Part shown: positions 8,361 through 17,010 of the stretch, in pieces | How the letters are laid out: each line of letters begins with the position of its first letter | Position numbering within the stretch: the stretch's first letter is position 1 | NCBI GenBank assembly: GCA_965242785.1 | Contig: CBDETA010000004.1 | Location: forward strand, 992,001-1,056,000 | Direction: 5' to 3' | Source of the DNA: Maricaulis sp965242785 | Lineage (GTDB): Bacteria; Pseudomonadota; Alphaproteobacteria; Caulobacterales; Maricaulaceae | Length of the DNA: 64,000 nucleotides | Position numbers and translations under genes: made by a program | The notes under the pieces: generated by a model | What the model saw: the letters and a program-made list of their open reading frames with translations, nothing else | What the model was told of the DNA's origin: nothing | The model's database searches: none

Positions 8361-9415
8361 GCCGCCACCGCCTGGCGTTCCAGCCGCTCGACCAGCTTCA
8401 CCCCGGCCTGGGAACAGGTCAGCGAACCGCCCAGATCGCCGGTCCATTCGCCGGCCTCGTGCATGGCATCGACCGCCGCCCGGACCCGCCGTGCCGCCTC
8501 GATTTCTCCAAGCGATTCCAGCAGTTGTGCCGCCGCTTCGATGGCGCCGAACGGGTTGGCCTTGTCCTGTCCGGCAATGTCCGGAGCCGAGCCGTGGATC
8601 GGCTCGAACAGGCCCGGCCTGGCATCGCCCAGCGAGGCCGACCCCAGAAGACCGATCGAGCCCGGCAGCATGGACGCTTCGTCCGACAGAATGTCACCGA
8701 ACATGTTCTCCGTGACCACCACATCAAAACTCGCCGGCGCCCGCAGCAGATGCATCGCCGCGGCATCGACATACATGTGGTCCAGCTCGATGTCCGGATA
8801 GTCGCGGGCGCCCATCTCTGACACTACCGAACGCCAAAGCCGGCTTGTTTCCAGGACGTTGGCCTTGTCGACCGAGGTCAGCTTGCCGCGACGCAGACGC
8901 GCCTGTTCGAAAGCCACCCGGGCGACACGCTCGATCTCGGCGCGGGAATAGGTGCATTTGTCAGACGCTGAGTCCGCGCTGCGCTCGCGTTCACCGAAAT
9001 AGATGCCGCCGGTCAGCTCGCGCACGATCAGAAGATCGGTGCCGGCGACCAGGTCCGGACGCAAGGGCGATTTGCCGGCGAGGGCCGGGTGAACGCTGGC
9101 CGGGCGCAGATTGGCGTAGACTCCCAGTGCCTTGCGCAGGGCCAGGAGGCCGGCTTCCGGACGCGACGGGGCATGATCCCATTTGGGTCCGCCCACAGCC
9201 CCCAGAAAGACGGCGTCGGCCTTCCGGCAGGCGGTCAGCGTCTCGTCGGTCAGCGGCTCGCCATAGCGGTCGATCGAGGCGCCGCCGAAGGCAAAGCTCT
9301 CGAATTGCAGGGAAAATCCGGACAGGGATGCGGTGTGTTCCAGCACCGCCCGCGCGACCTGGGTGATTTCCGGGCCGATGCCGTCGCCGGGCAGGAGAAC
9401 GATTCGATAGGTCAT
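8357..9415 (-). CDS. leuB: 3-isopropylmalate dehydrogenase
   Basis: A 352-residue NAD-dependent enzyme that oxidises and decarboxylates 3-isopropylmalate to 2-ketoisocaproate in leucine synthesis. It begins MTYRIVLLPGDGIGPE, the classic beta-decarboxylating dehydrogenase start, and carries substrate motifs VRELTGGIYFGE and, later, the metal-site region VVTENMFGDILSDE and the NAD site GLFEPIHGSAPDIAG. The start at 9415 overlaps the leuD stop by 4 bases (ATGA). It is the last gene of the ilv-leu operon, and its stop shares CTAG with the convergent esterase gene. Confidence 0.97.
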   Translation of the reverse strand: MTYRIVLLPGDGIGPEITQVARAVLEHTASLSGFSLQFESFAFGGASIDRYGEPLTDETLTACRKADAVFLGAVGGPKWDHAPSRPEAGLLALRKALGVYANLRPASVHPALAGKSPLRPDLVAGTDLLIVRELTGGIYFGERERSADSASDKCTYSRAEIERVARVAFEQARLRRGKLTSVDKANVLETSRLWRSVVSEMGARDYPDIELDHMYVDAAAMHLLRAPASFDVVVTENMFGDILSDEASMLPGSIGLLGSASLGDARPGLFEPIHGSAPDIAGQDKANPFGAIEAAAQLLESLGEIEAARRVRAAVDAMHEAGEWTGDLGGSLTCSQAGVKLVERLERQAVAA

Positions 9416-9990
9416 GCGTGTTGGGCCTCGAAAGCGTCGATCGCGTCGGCATGGGATGCCAGGAAGCCGAGCGGGTCGGTGCCTTCCATCAGGCAATGCT
9501 TGGCGAAGGGTTCGATATCAAAGGAGAAACTGGGGCCATTGCCGAGATCGACCCGCTGGTTGGCGAGATCGATGTCCACTTCGACGTCGGGATGTTCCAG
9601 CAGCCATTGGTGGGCATCCGGTGGCGCGATGATGGGCACCAGGCCGTTCTTGGCGGCATTGGAGCGAAAAATGTCCGCAATTTCAGACGAAATCACCGCA
9701 CGGAAGCCGAAATCATGCAGGGCCCAGGGCGCATGTTCGCGTGAAGAACCGCAGCCGAAATTGCGCCCGGCAACGAGAACCCGGTGTGTCGCGGTATCAA
9801 GCGCGTTCAGCGAGACCGTTTCCAGCGGCTTGCCTTCGCCGTCATAGCGCCAGTCGTGGAAGGCCAGTCTGCCCAGACCATCCCGTGTCGTGGTGGTCAG
9901 GAAACGGGCCGGAATGATCTGGTCGGTGTCGATGTCTTCCTGGTCGATGACAAAGGTCCGGCTGGTCAGGTTTTCAAAGCGCTCAGGCAT
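9412..9990 (-). CDS. leuD: 3-isopropylmalate dehydratase small subunit
   Basis: A 192-residue swivel subunit of isopropylmalate isomerase, which pairs with LeuC to interconvert 2- and 3-isopropylmalate. Recognisable motifs are DTDQIIPARFL, the glycine/serine loop GRNFGCGSSREHAPWAL and AISSEIADIF-like sequence. Length is normal for bacterial LeuD. Its start overlaps the leuC stop by 8 bases and its stop overlaps leuB, indicating translational coupling and 1:1 production with leuC. Confidence 0.97.
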   Translation of the reverse strand: MPERFENLTSRTFVIDQEDIDTDQIIPARFLTTTTRDGLGRLAFHDWRYDGEGKPLETVSLNALDTATHRVLVAGRNFGCGSSREHAPWALHDFGFRAVISSEIADIFRSNAAKNGLVPIIAPPDAHQWLLEHPDVEVDIDLANQRVDLGNGPSFSFDIEPFAKHCLMEGTDPLGFLASHADAIDAFEAQHA

Positions 9991-11419
9991 GGGCGGGCTC
10001 CGTCAATGTCGCCGGATCAATGACATGGCCGGCAATGGCGGCGGCCGCCGCAGTGGCCGGACTGGCCAGGATGGTGCGGGCGCCGGGGCCCTGGCGGCCT
10101 TCGAAATTGCGATTCGAAGTCGAGACGATCAGCTGGCCCGGCTCGCCCTTGTCGCCATTCATGGCGATGCACATCGAACAGCCCGGCTGGCGCCATTCGG
10201 CGCCGGCGGCGATGAAGATCCGGTCCAGGCCTTCCGCTTCGGCCTGTTTGCGCACGGCCACGGAGCCTGGCACGATCAGGGCCCGGACGCCGTCGGCGAT
10301 CCTGCGGCCGCTCATGATGGCGGCGGCTTCGCGCAGGTCGGTGATGCGCGAATTGGTGCAGGAGCCGATGAAAACCTGGTCCACGCGAGCGCCAGAAACC
10401 GGCATGCCGGCTGAAAACTTCATGTAATCCAGGGCGCGCTGATGCGAAGCCGACCGGGCCTGCGGCACCGGCGCGTCAACGGCGATGCCGGTGTCCGGGG
10501 CGGTGCCCCAGGTGATCATCGGCCGGATCTTCGAGGCGTCGATATAGAACTCGCTGTCGAACTGCGCGCCGTCATCGCTGCGGAAGTCCGACCAGCGGTC
10601 CACAGCCCGGTCCCAGTCAGCCCCGGAGGGAACCCGCTCGCGTCCCTTGAGCCAGGCGAAGGTCTTTTCGTCGGCGGCGATCATGCCGGCGCGGGCGCCG
10701 GCCTCGATCGACATGTTGCAGACGGTCATGCGGCCTTCCATGTCCAGCGCCTCGATGGCGGAGCCGGCATATTCGATCACGCAGCCCGTGCCGCCATCGA
10801 CGCCGATCTCGGCGATCACGGCGAGGATCAGGTCCTTGGCCGACACGCCGGGTTGCGCTTGCCCGTCCAGGATGATGCGCATGGATTTCGGCTTGCGCTG
10901 GAGCAGGCATTGCGTGGCGAGGACATGGCCGACTTCGGTGGTGCCGATACCGAAGGCCAGAGCACCGAAGGCGCCGTGCGTCGCCGTGTGGCTGTCGCCG
11001 CAGACAATGGTCATGCCCGGCTGGGTGGCGCCGATTTCCGGACCGATGACGTGGACGACGCCGCGATGCGGGCTGTCCCAGCCATGCAGCTGGATGCCGT
11101 GCCGGGCGGTGTTGGCGTGCAGGGTCTCGACCTGTTTGCGGGCGGCCTCGGTGGCATAGGGCGGAACCTCGCCCGGCGCGAAGTCGAGCGTCGGGGTCGA
11201 GTGGTCAATCGTCGCCAGGGTGCGGTCGGGCCGCCGGACCTTCAGGCCGCGCTCGTCGAGCACGGCGAAGGCCTGGGGTGAGGTGACCTCGTGCACCAGG
11301 TGCAGGTCGATATAGAGCATGGCCGGCGTGTCCGCCGTCTCGGCCTTGACCTGGTGTGCGTCCCACAGCTTCTCGAACAGCGAGCGCGGCCGGTCACTCG
11401 CCGGCTTTTCAGGCGACAT
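9983..11419 (-). CDS. leuC: 3-isopropylmalate dehydratase large subunit
   Basis: A 478-residue aconitase-superfamily subunit that holds the [4Fe-4S] cluster. The N-terminus LFEKLWDAHQV, the stretch IVCGDSHTATHGAFG, and the cysteine motifs FIGSCTNSR and PGCSMC (cluster ligands) are present. I chose the ATG at 11419 (MSPEKP...), about 30 residues ahead of the conserved core; a longer frame exists but is only the opposite-phase overlap with ilvE. The first 11 bases overlap the 3' end of ilvE. Confidence 0.97.
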   Translation of the reverse strand: MSPEKPASDRPRSLFEKLWDAHQVKAETADTPAMLYIDLHLVHEVTSPQAFAVLDERGLKVRRPDRTLATIDHSTPTLDFAPGEVPPYATEAARKQVETLHANTARHGIQLHGWDSPHRGVVHVIGPEIGATQPGMTIVCGDSHTATHGAFGALAFGIGTTEVGHVLATQCLLQRKPKSMRIILDGQAQPGVSAKDLILAVIAEIGVDGGTGCVIEYAGSAIEALDMEGRMTVCNMSIEAGARAGMIAADEKTFAWLKGRERVPSGADWDRAVDRWSDFRSDDGAQFDSEFYIDASKIRPMITWGTAPDTGIAVDAPVPQARSASHQRALDYMKFSAGMPVSGARVDQVFIGSCTNSRITDLREAAAIMSGRRIADGVRALIVPGSVAVRKQAEAEGLDRIFIAAGAEWRQPGCSMCIAMNGDKGEPGQLIVSTSNRNFEGRQGPGARTILASPATAAAAAIAGHVIDPATLTEPAHA

Positions 11420-12365
11420 GCTGGACCTCCATCGGATTGTCGTGGACGGGCTGCAGCCAGCCCCAACGGTCCTGGGTCTCGCCGGAGAACAGGCCGAAGA
11501 AGCGCTCCTGCATCTTCTCGGCAATCGGACCGCGACCGCCGCAGCGCACGACATGGTCGTCGACCGAGCGAACCGGCGTGATCTCGGCCGCGGTGCCGGT
11601 GAAGAAGATCTCGTCGGCGACATAGAGGCTCTCGCGCGACAGGGTCTGCTCGCGCACGTCATAGCCTTCCGCTTCGGCCAGCTTGATCACCGCATCGCGG
11701 GTCAGGCCGGAGAGGATGGAGGCCGAGGTCGGCGGGGTGCGGATGATGCCGTCATGGACGACGAAAATGTTCTCGCCCGCGCCTTCGGAGACCAGCCCGT
11801 TGACGTCCAGACCGATGCCCTCGTCATAGCCGCGCGAATGGGCCTCGTGGCTGATCAGCACGGAGGAGAGGTAATTGCCGCCTGCCTTGGCGCCGGTCGG
11901 TATCGTGTTCGGTGCGGCCCGGTTCCAGGAGGAGATGCAGCAATTCACGCCCTTGGCCAGCGCGTCCTCGCCCAGATAGGCCCCCCAGGGGAAGGCCGCG
12001 ATATTGACGTCGACCGGGGTTGCCTTGCCGGGCAGGACACCGATGCCGCCATAGCCGAAGAAGGCGATGGGACGGATATAGGCGTCCTTGAGGTGGTTGG
12101 ACCGGATCACCATGCGGCAGGCCGCCTCCACCTCTTCCTGGGTGTAGGGGATGGGCATGTGATAGACGCGGGCGCTGTCGAACAGGCGCCGGATGTGGTC
12201 CGACAGGCGGAAGATCACGGGTCCGGACGGCGTGTTGTAGCAGCGGATGCCCTCGAAAACGGAGGTGCCGTAATGCAGGGCGTGGCTGAGGACATGGGTC
12301 TGGGCCTCATGCCAGTCGATGAGTTCGCCATTGCGCCAGATGAAATCGGTTTCGGTGATAGCCAT
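11409..12365 (-). CDS. ilvE: Branched-chain amino-acid aminotransferase
   Basis: A 318-residue fold-IV PLP enzyme that performs the last step of Leu, Ile and Val synthesis using glutamate. Class-IV motifs are visible: HALHYGTSVFEGIR, the PLP-lysine region GAKAGGNYLSS, and the signature EGAGENIFVV followed by ILSGLTRDAV. Its glutamate donor would come from glutamate synthase encoded at 30551-36501. It lies 16 bases after leuA and overlaps leuC, in the middle of the operon. Confidence 0.96.
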   Translation of the reverse strand: MAITETDFIWRNGELIDWHEAQTHVLSHALHYGTSVFEGIRCYNTPSGPVIFRLSDHIRRLFDSARVYHMPIPYTQEEVEAACRMVIRSNHLKDAYIRPIAFFGYGGIGVLPGKATPVDVNIAAFPWGAYLGEDALAKGVNCCISSWNRAAPNTIPTGAKAGGNYLSSVLISHEAHSRGYDEGIGLDVNGLVSEGAGENIFVVHDGIIRTPPTSASILSGLTRDAVIKLAEAEGYDVREQTLSRESLYVADEIFFTGTAAEITPVRSVDDHVVRCGGRGPIAEKMQERFFGLFSGETQDRWGWLQPVHDNPMEVQHVA

Positions 12366-12381
12366 GATGTTTGGATCCTGA

Positions 12382-13971
12382 TCAGACGGCTTGAGCCGCT
12401 TGGGTGTGCTGGGACTCGGCTTTGGCCTTGGCCTCGCCGCGATCGAGGGTGAAGAGAAGGGCGTCTATCGCCGCCGTGACGATGTCGGGACCGCGGGCCC
12501 GGCCGGAGAAGCGCCGCCCGTCGATCTCGACCTCGATGTCGGCGACAAATTCGCGGACGTTCTCGTGCATGCGCAGGCGGGTTTCCAGGCTGATCACGTC
12601 GGCCTGATAGCCGGTGATCCGTTCGACCGCTGCGAAGGCGGCCGCGACGGGGCCTTCGCCCGAGGCAATGTCCGACATGCGGCCGCGCGTGGGGTGTTCC
12701 AGCTCGACACGGGCAAACTGTTTCGGCTGCCGGCCGGCGGTCGTGCGCAGTTCGGTGCGCAACACCGTCCATTGCGATCCGGAGGCGGAATAGCCCTCCA
12801 TGATTGCAACCAGATCGGCATCATTGATCTCGCCATGTTCGTCGGCGGCAGCCTTGAACTGGGCAAAGATCCGGCTCAACTCCTCGGCAGAGGGCGTATA
12901 GCCCAGCTTGGCCAGGCGCTGGGACAGGGCGTGCTTGCCCGAATGCTTGCCCAGAACCAGGGACGAGCCCGGAGCGCCCACGCTTTCCGGGGTCATGATC
13001 TCGTAGGTGCGGCGGTCGGCCAGCATGCCGTGCTGGTGGATGCCGGCCTCGTGCGCGAAGGCATTCTTGCCGACGATTGCCTTGTTCGGCGCCACGGCGG
13101 CACCGGTGATGCGCGACAGGCGCTGGCTGGCCGGCCAGATATGGGTGGTATCGGCATGGCTGATGGCCGGGAAGATGTCGGCCCGCACCTGCAGGGCCAT
13201 GACGATTTCTTCCATCGAGCAATTGCCGGCCCGCTCACCGATGCCATTGAGCGCACACTCGACCTGGCGGGCACCGGCCTTCACGGCGGCCAGCGAATTG
13301 GCGACGGCCAGTCCCAGATCATTGTGGCAATGGGCCGAGAAGATCACGTGCTCGGGACGCGTGACCTGTTCGGTCAGCATCTTGAAGACGCGGTAGATCT
13401 CGTCCGGCTCGGAATAGCCCACCGTGTCCGGCACGTTCAGCACGTCGGCGCCATGCGCGGCGGCGCAGCTGAGGGCCTCGACCAGGAATTCCGGCTCGGT
13501 GCGCAGGGCGTCCTCGGCGGAAAACTCGATCTCGTCAAACGCGCCGCGGGCATGCTCCAGCGTGCGTTCGATCGCGGCGATCACTTCGCGACGCGACATT
13601 TTCAGCTTGGCTTCGCGGTGGATCGGGCTGGTCGCCAGGAAGACGTGCAGACGCTTGCGCTTGGCCGGTTCCAGGGCGTAGGCGGCGGCGTCGATGTCCT
13701 TTTCATTGGCGCGGGCCAACGAGCAGATCGTCGGGCCCCGCACTTCCTCGGCAATGCGGCGGATGGCCTGGGTGTCACCGGGCGAGGCGGCGGCAAAGCC
13801 GGCCTCGATCGTGTCGACCCGGACGGCGGCCAGGAGGTGCGCCATTTCCAGCTTTTCCGACGGTGTCATCGAGAAGCCGGGGGCCTGCTCACCATCGCGC
13901 AGCGTGGTGTCGAATATGCGCAGCCGTTCGGGCTGCGGGGTCTCAACAGCGGTCAGTTTCGGGGCGGACAT
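12382..13971 (-). CDS. leuA: 2-isopropylmalate synthase
   Basis: A 529-residue enzyme condensing acetyl-CoA with 2-ketoisovalerate, the committed leucine step. The TIM-barrel starts at FDTTLRDGEQAPG and contains the metal motif SAHCHNDLGLAVANS and NGIGERAGN. The C-terminal third (roughly from residue 390) matches the LeuA dimer regulatory domain, so leucine feedback is expected. ATG 13971 is preferred because GGAG lies 6 bases upstream; ATG 13983 has no good site. The start overlaps ilvM by 19 bases. Confidence 0.96.
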   Translation of the reverse strand: MSAPKLTAVETPQPERLRIFDTTLRDGEQAPGFSMTPSEKLEMAHLLAAVRVDTIEAGFAAASPGDTQAIRRIAEEVRGPTICSLARANEKDIDAAAYALEPAKRKRLHVFLATSPIHREAKLKMSRREVIAAIERTLEHARGAFDEIEFSAEDALRTEPEFLVEALSCAAAHGADVLNVPDTVGYSEPDEIYRVFKMLTEQVTRPEHVIFSAHCHNDLGLAVANSLAAVKAGARQVECALNGIGERAGNCSMEEIVMALQVRADIFPAISHADTTHIWPASQRLSRITGAAVAPNKAIVGKNAFAHEAGIHQHGMLADRRTYEIMTPESVGAPGSSLVLGKHSGKHALSQRLAKLGYTPSAEELSRIFAQFKAAADEHGEINDADLVAIMEGYSASGSQWTVLRTELRTTAGRQPKQFARVELEHPTRGRMSDIASGEGPVAAAFAAVERITGYQADVISLETRLRMHENVREFVADIEVEIDGRRFSGRARGPDIVTAAIDALLFTLDRGEAKAKAESQHTQAAQAV

Positions 13972-14255
13972 GCCTGTCTCCATCGGTGTGAGGCATGGGC
14001 GGCCTGGGCGGCCGCGGCCATTTCGGGGGTGAACACGGCGCGCACGTCCAGCAGCCGGCTGATCTGGCGGATCAGCACATCCAGGCTGCGCACGCCGTCG
14101 CGCGGGGCCAGGTGCATCGTCACGGTGGCGTGGCCGTCAGCGGCCTCGGCCTTGTCCATCGCCTTGATGGTGAAGCCGCGACGTTCCACGAGCCCGATAA
14201 GCCGCATCAGGGCGCCTTCGGCTTCAGCGAGTTCCACGCGTAGGGTGTCGAACAT
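13953..14255 (-). CDS. ilvM: Acetolactate synthase small subunit, short IlvM-like type
   Basis: A 100-residue ACT-domain protein directly after the acetolactate synthase catalytic gene (3-base gap). It has one ACT unit (VELAEAEGALMRLIGLVERR, then a beta-rich middle) and ends soon after, so it lacks the C-terminal half of the usual ~160-residue IlvN/IlvH. This size is typical of IlvM of enterobacterial isozyme II. The last 19 bases overlap leuA. Role: activates or stabilises the catalytic subunit; feedback sensitivity cannot be judged from sequence alone. Confidence 0.85.
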   Translation of the reverse strand: MFDTLRVELAEAEGALMRLIGLVERRGFTIKAMDKAEAADGHATVTMHLAPRDGVRSLDVLIRQISRLLDVRAVFTPEMAAAAQAAHASHRWRQACPPRN

Positions 14256-14258
14256 GTC

Positions 14259-15974
14259 TCAGTCCTCCATCATGTCGGCATTGGATGCGCCTGGCGGCAC
14301 CAGCGGCCAGACATTCTCCCGGGGGTCGATCAGCACATGCGCCAGGATCGGGCCGCGGGCGTTCAGCAGACGGTCGATCGCGGCGGGTACCTCGTCGCGC
14401 GAATGGACCGTGAAGGCTTCGATGCCGAAGGCGTGCGCGACCTCGGCAAAGTCCGGATTGTCGTAGAGATCGATCTCGGAGAAATTCTGGTCGAAGAAGT
14501 ATTCCTGCCACTGGCGCACCAGGCCCAGCGAGGCATTGTCCAGCAGCAGGATGCGGATCGGCACGCCATAGCGGCGCGCGGTCGCCAGCTCCTGGATATT
14601 CATCATGATCGAGCCATCGCCGGTGATGGTGACGACCTTACTGTCCGGGCGTTCCATCGCCGCGCCGATGCCGGCCGGCAGGCCATAGCCCATGGCGCCC
14701 AGACCGGCAGAGGTCAGGTGCGCTTCGGGACGGGCAAAGCGGCAGTGCTGGGCCACCCACATCTGGTGCTGGCCGACATCGCAGGCGGCGACGAAATCAT
14801 CGCCTGCAGCTTCAGACAATTGCTTCAGCATGGCCGGTGCATAGACACCATTGCCCGGTGCATCATAGCGGAAGGCATGGCGCGCCTTGCGCTCGCGGGA
14901 CACGTCGCGCCACGGCTCGATGTCCAGATAGCCGGGATCCAGACGGGCCAGGGCATCGGCGATATTGCCATGCAGGGCGACGTCGGCGGCGCGCAGCTTG
15001 CCGATCTCGGCGCCATCGGCATCCATGTGGATGATGCGGGCACCCTTGGCGAAACTGTCCAGCCGGCCGGTGGCTCGGTCATCAAAACGCGCGCCGCAGC
15101 AGATCAGCAAATCGCTTTCATCCACGGCCACATTGGCCGCGCGTCCGCCATGCATGCCCAGCATGCCCAGGAACAGGTCAGCATCCGGATCGGCACAGCC
15201 CAGACCCTTCAGCGTGGCCACGGCGGGAATGCCGGTCCGCGTCATGAAATCGCGCACCGCCTCGACCGCCTGGCCCAGGGCAACGCCGCCGCCGATATAG
15301 AGAACGGGGCGATTTGATTGAGACAGCAGGGCCGCCGCCGCATCGATATCGGCTTGTTCGGCACGGGACGGCCCTGCTGTGGACCGAGGCACTGGGGGTA
15401 AGGTGGGGTACGCCTCGGCTTGTAGGACATCCTTCGGCAGATCGATCAGGACCGGGCCGGGGCGGCCGCTCTCGGCGATCTGGAAGGCTTCGGCCATCAG
15501 CTCCGGGATGCGCATGGGATCGCGGATGATGATGGAGTGTTTCACGACCGGCATGGACATGCCGAAGACATCGACTTCCTGGAAGGCGTCGGTGCCCATC
15601 AGCCCCGACGGGACCTGGCCCGTCAGGATGATCATGGGGACCGAGTCCATGTAGGCATTGGCGATGCCGGTCAAAAGGTTGGTGGCGCCGGGACCGGACG
15701 TGGCCAGGCAGACACCGGCCTTGCCGGTCAGGCGCGCCTGGGCGTCCGCGGCAAAGGCCGCAGCCTGTTCATGGCGCACCAGGATGTGTTTGAGGGACGA
15801 GCCGGTCAGCGCGTCATAGACGGGCATGATCGCCCCGCCCGGATAGCCGAATACCCGCTCGACACCCAGGGCTTCGAGCGTGCGCACGACAGCGTGCGCA
15901 CCCGTTTGTCTGGGTTTCGGCGACGGCGTGGGGGCGCCGGTCGGGGCTTCGGTGGTCGCGGGCAGGGCGGTCAT
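14259..15974 (-). CDS. ilvG: Acetolactate synthase catalytic subunit
   Basis: A 571-residue thiamine-diphosphate enzyme making acetolactate or acetohydroxybutyrate. It shows VFGYPGGAIMPVYDAL, the catalytic glutamate region VRHEQAAAFAADA, SGPGATNLLTGIANA, and the ThDP-binding motif GDGSIMMN near residue 450. The first ~25 residues are low-complexity (Pro/Thr/Ala). ATG 15974 follows ilvC by 13 bases. I use ilvG because it is paired with an IlvM-length small subunit; ilvB would also be a fair name. Confidence 0.94.
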   Translation of the reverse strand: MTALPATTEAPTGAPTPSPKPRQTGAHAVVRTLEALGVERVFGYPGGAIMPVYDALTGSSLKHILVRHEQAAAFAADAQARLTGKAGVCLATSGPGATNLLTGIANAYMDSVPMIILTGQVPSGLMGTDAFQEVDVFGMSMPVVKHSIIIRDPMRIPELMAEAFQIAESGRPGPVLIDLPKDVLQAEAYPTLPPVPRSTAGPSRAEQADIDAAAALLSQSNRPVLYIGGGVALGQAVEAVRDFMTRTGIPAVATLKGLGCADPDADLFLGMLGMHGGRAANVAVDESDLLICCGARFDDRATGRLDSFAKGARIIHMDADGAEIGKLRAADVALHGNIADALARLDPGYLDIEPWRDVSRERKARHAFRYDAPGNGVYAPAMLKQLSEAAGDDFVAACDVGQHQMWVAQHCRFARPEAHLTSAGLGAMGYGLPAGIGAAMERPDSKVVTITGDGSIMMNIQELATARRYGVPIRILLLDNASLGLVRQWQEYFFDQNFSEIDLYDNPDFAEVAHAFGIEAFTVHSRDEVPAAIDRLLNARGPILAHVLIDPRENVWPLVPPGASNADMMED

Positions 15975-15987
15975 CTCTTGGCAGCCT

Positions 15988-17010
15988 CTAGTGCGTGTTC
16001 GCGCCGGGCTGCAGCCACGGCATGTCGGCGCGCAGGGCGGCGCCGGTTTTTTCGATCGGATGTTCCAGATCCTTGCGCAGCAGGGCCTGGTATTGCGGCT
16101 TTCCGGCCTGGTTCTCGGTGATCCAGTCGCGGGCAAAGGTGCCGTCCTGGATGTCCTTCAGCACCTCGCGCATGCGGGCCCGGGTCTCGTCATTGATGAC
16201 GCGCGGACCGGAGCGCAGATCGCCGTAGATGGCGGTCTCGGAGATGAATTCGTGCATCTTCGCCATGCCGCCCTCGTACAGAAGGTCGACGATCAGCTTG
16301 AGCTCGTGCAGGCATTCGAAATAGGCCACTTCCGGCTGGTAGCCGGCCTCGACCAGGGTCTCGTAGCCGGCCATCACCAGCTCGGTCGCCCCGCCGCACA
16401 GCACGGCCTGTTCGCCGAAGAGGTCGGTCTCGGTTTCCTCGGCGAAGGTCGTTTCGATCACGCCGGCCGTGGCACCGCCGATGGAGGCGGTATAGCTCAG
16501 CGCCATCTGGCGGGCCTGGCCGTCGGCATCCTGGTGGATGGCGAACAGGCAGGGCACGCCGCGGCCGATCTCGAACTCGCGGCGGACCAGATCGCCCGGT
16601 CCCTTGGGGGCAACCAGGATGACATTGGTCTCGGCCGGCGGGTTCACGCGACCGAAATGCACCGAGAAACCGTGCGCGAACAGGACGGTGTCGCCCTTGT
16701 CCAGATTGGGCGCGACCATGTCGCGGAACACGGCCTCGTGGGTCATGTCCGGGGTCAGGATGGCGATGACATGGGCCGCCTTGGCGGCCTCTTCCGGCGT
16801 CGCCGTCTTCAGCCCGTCGGCCTTGGCCTTCTTCTCGCCGGCACCGCCAGGACGGACGCCGACGATGACGTCGCAGCCGGAGTCCTTCATGTTCATCGCG
16901 TGGGCACGGCCCTGGCTGCCATAGCCGATGACCGCGATGGGCTTCGATTTGAACTGGGTCGTATCGACCTCGAAGGCCGCTCGTTTGGGGGCCGGGGTGG
17001 ACGCGGTCAT
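15988..17010 (-). CDS. ilvC: Ketol-acid reductoisomerase
   Basis: A 340-residue class I enzyme that isomerises and reduces acetolactate with NADPH and Mg2+. The nucleotide-binding start IAVIGYGSQGRAHAMNM, the stretch LVAPKGPGDLVRREFEIGRG, and the knotted C-terminal domain with FGEQAVLCGG and EVAYFECLHELKLIVDL are all present. Length is normal for the short class. The start overlaps the ilvD stop by 4 bases (ATGA). Confidence 0.97.
   Translation of the reverse strand: MTASTPAPKRAAFEVDTTQFKSKPIAVIGYGSQGRAHAMNMKDSGCDVIVGVRPGGAGEKKAKADGLKTATPEEAAKAAHVIAILTPDMTHEAVFRDMVAPNLDKGDTVLFAHGFSVHFGRVNPPAETNVILVAPKGPGDLVRREFEIGRGVPCLFAIHQDADGQARQMALSYTASIGGATAGVIETTFAEETETDLFGEQAVLCGGATELVMAGYETLVEAGYQPEVAYFECLHELKLIVDLLYEGGMAKMHEFISETAIYGDLRSGPRVINDETRARMREVLKDIQDGTFARDWITENQAGKPQYQALLRKDLEHPIEKTGAALRADMPWLQPGANTH

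Noticed and set aside
12391..14466. A 691-codon open frame on the plus strand, opposite leuA, ilvM and ilvG
   Set aside because: It is a shadow frame caused by high third-position GC; the minus-strand frames encode recognisable enzymes and the plus-strand product shows no family motif.
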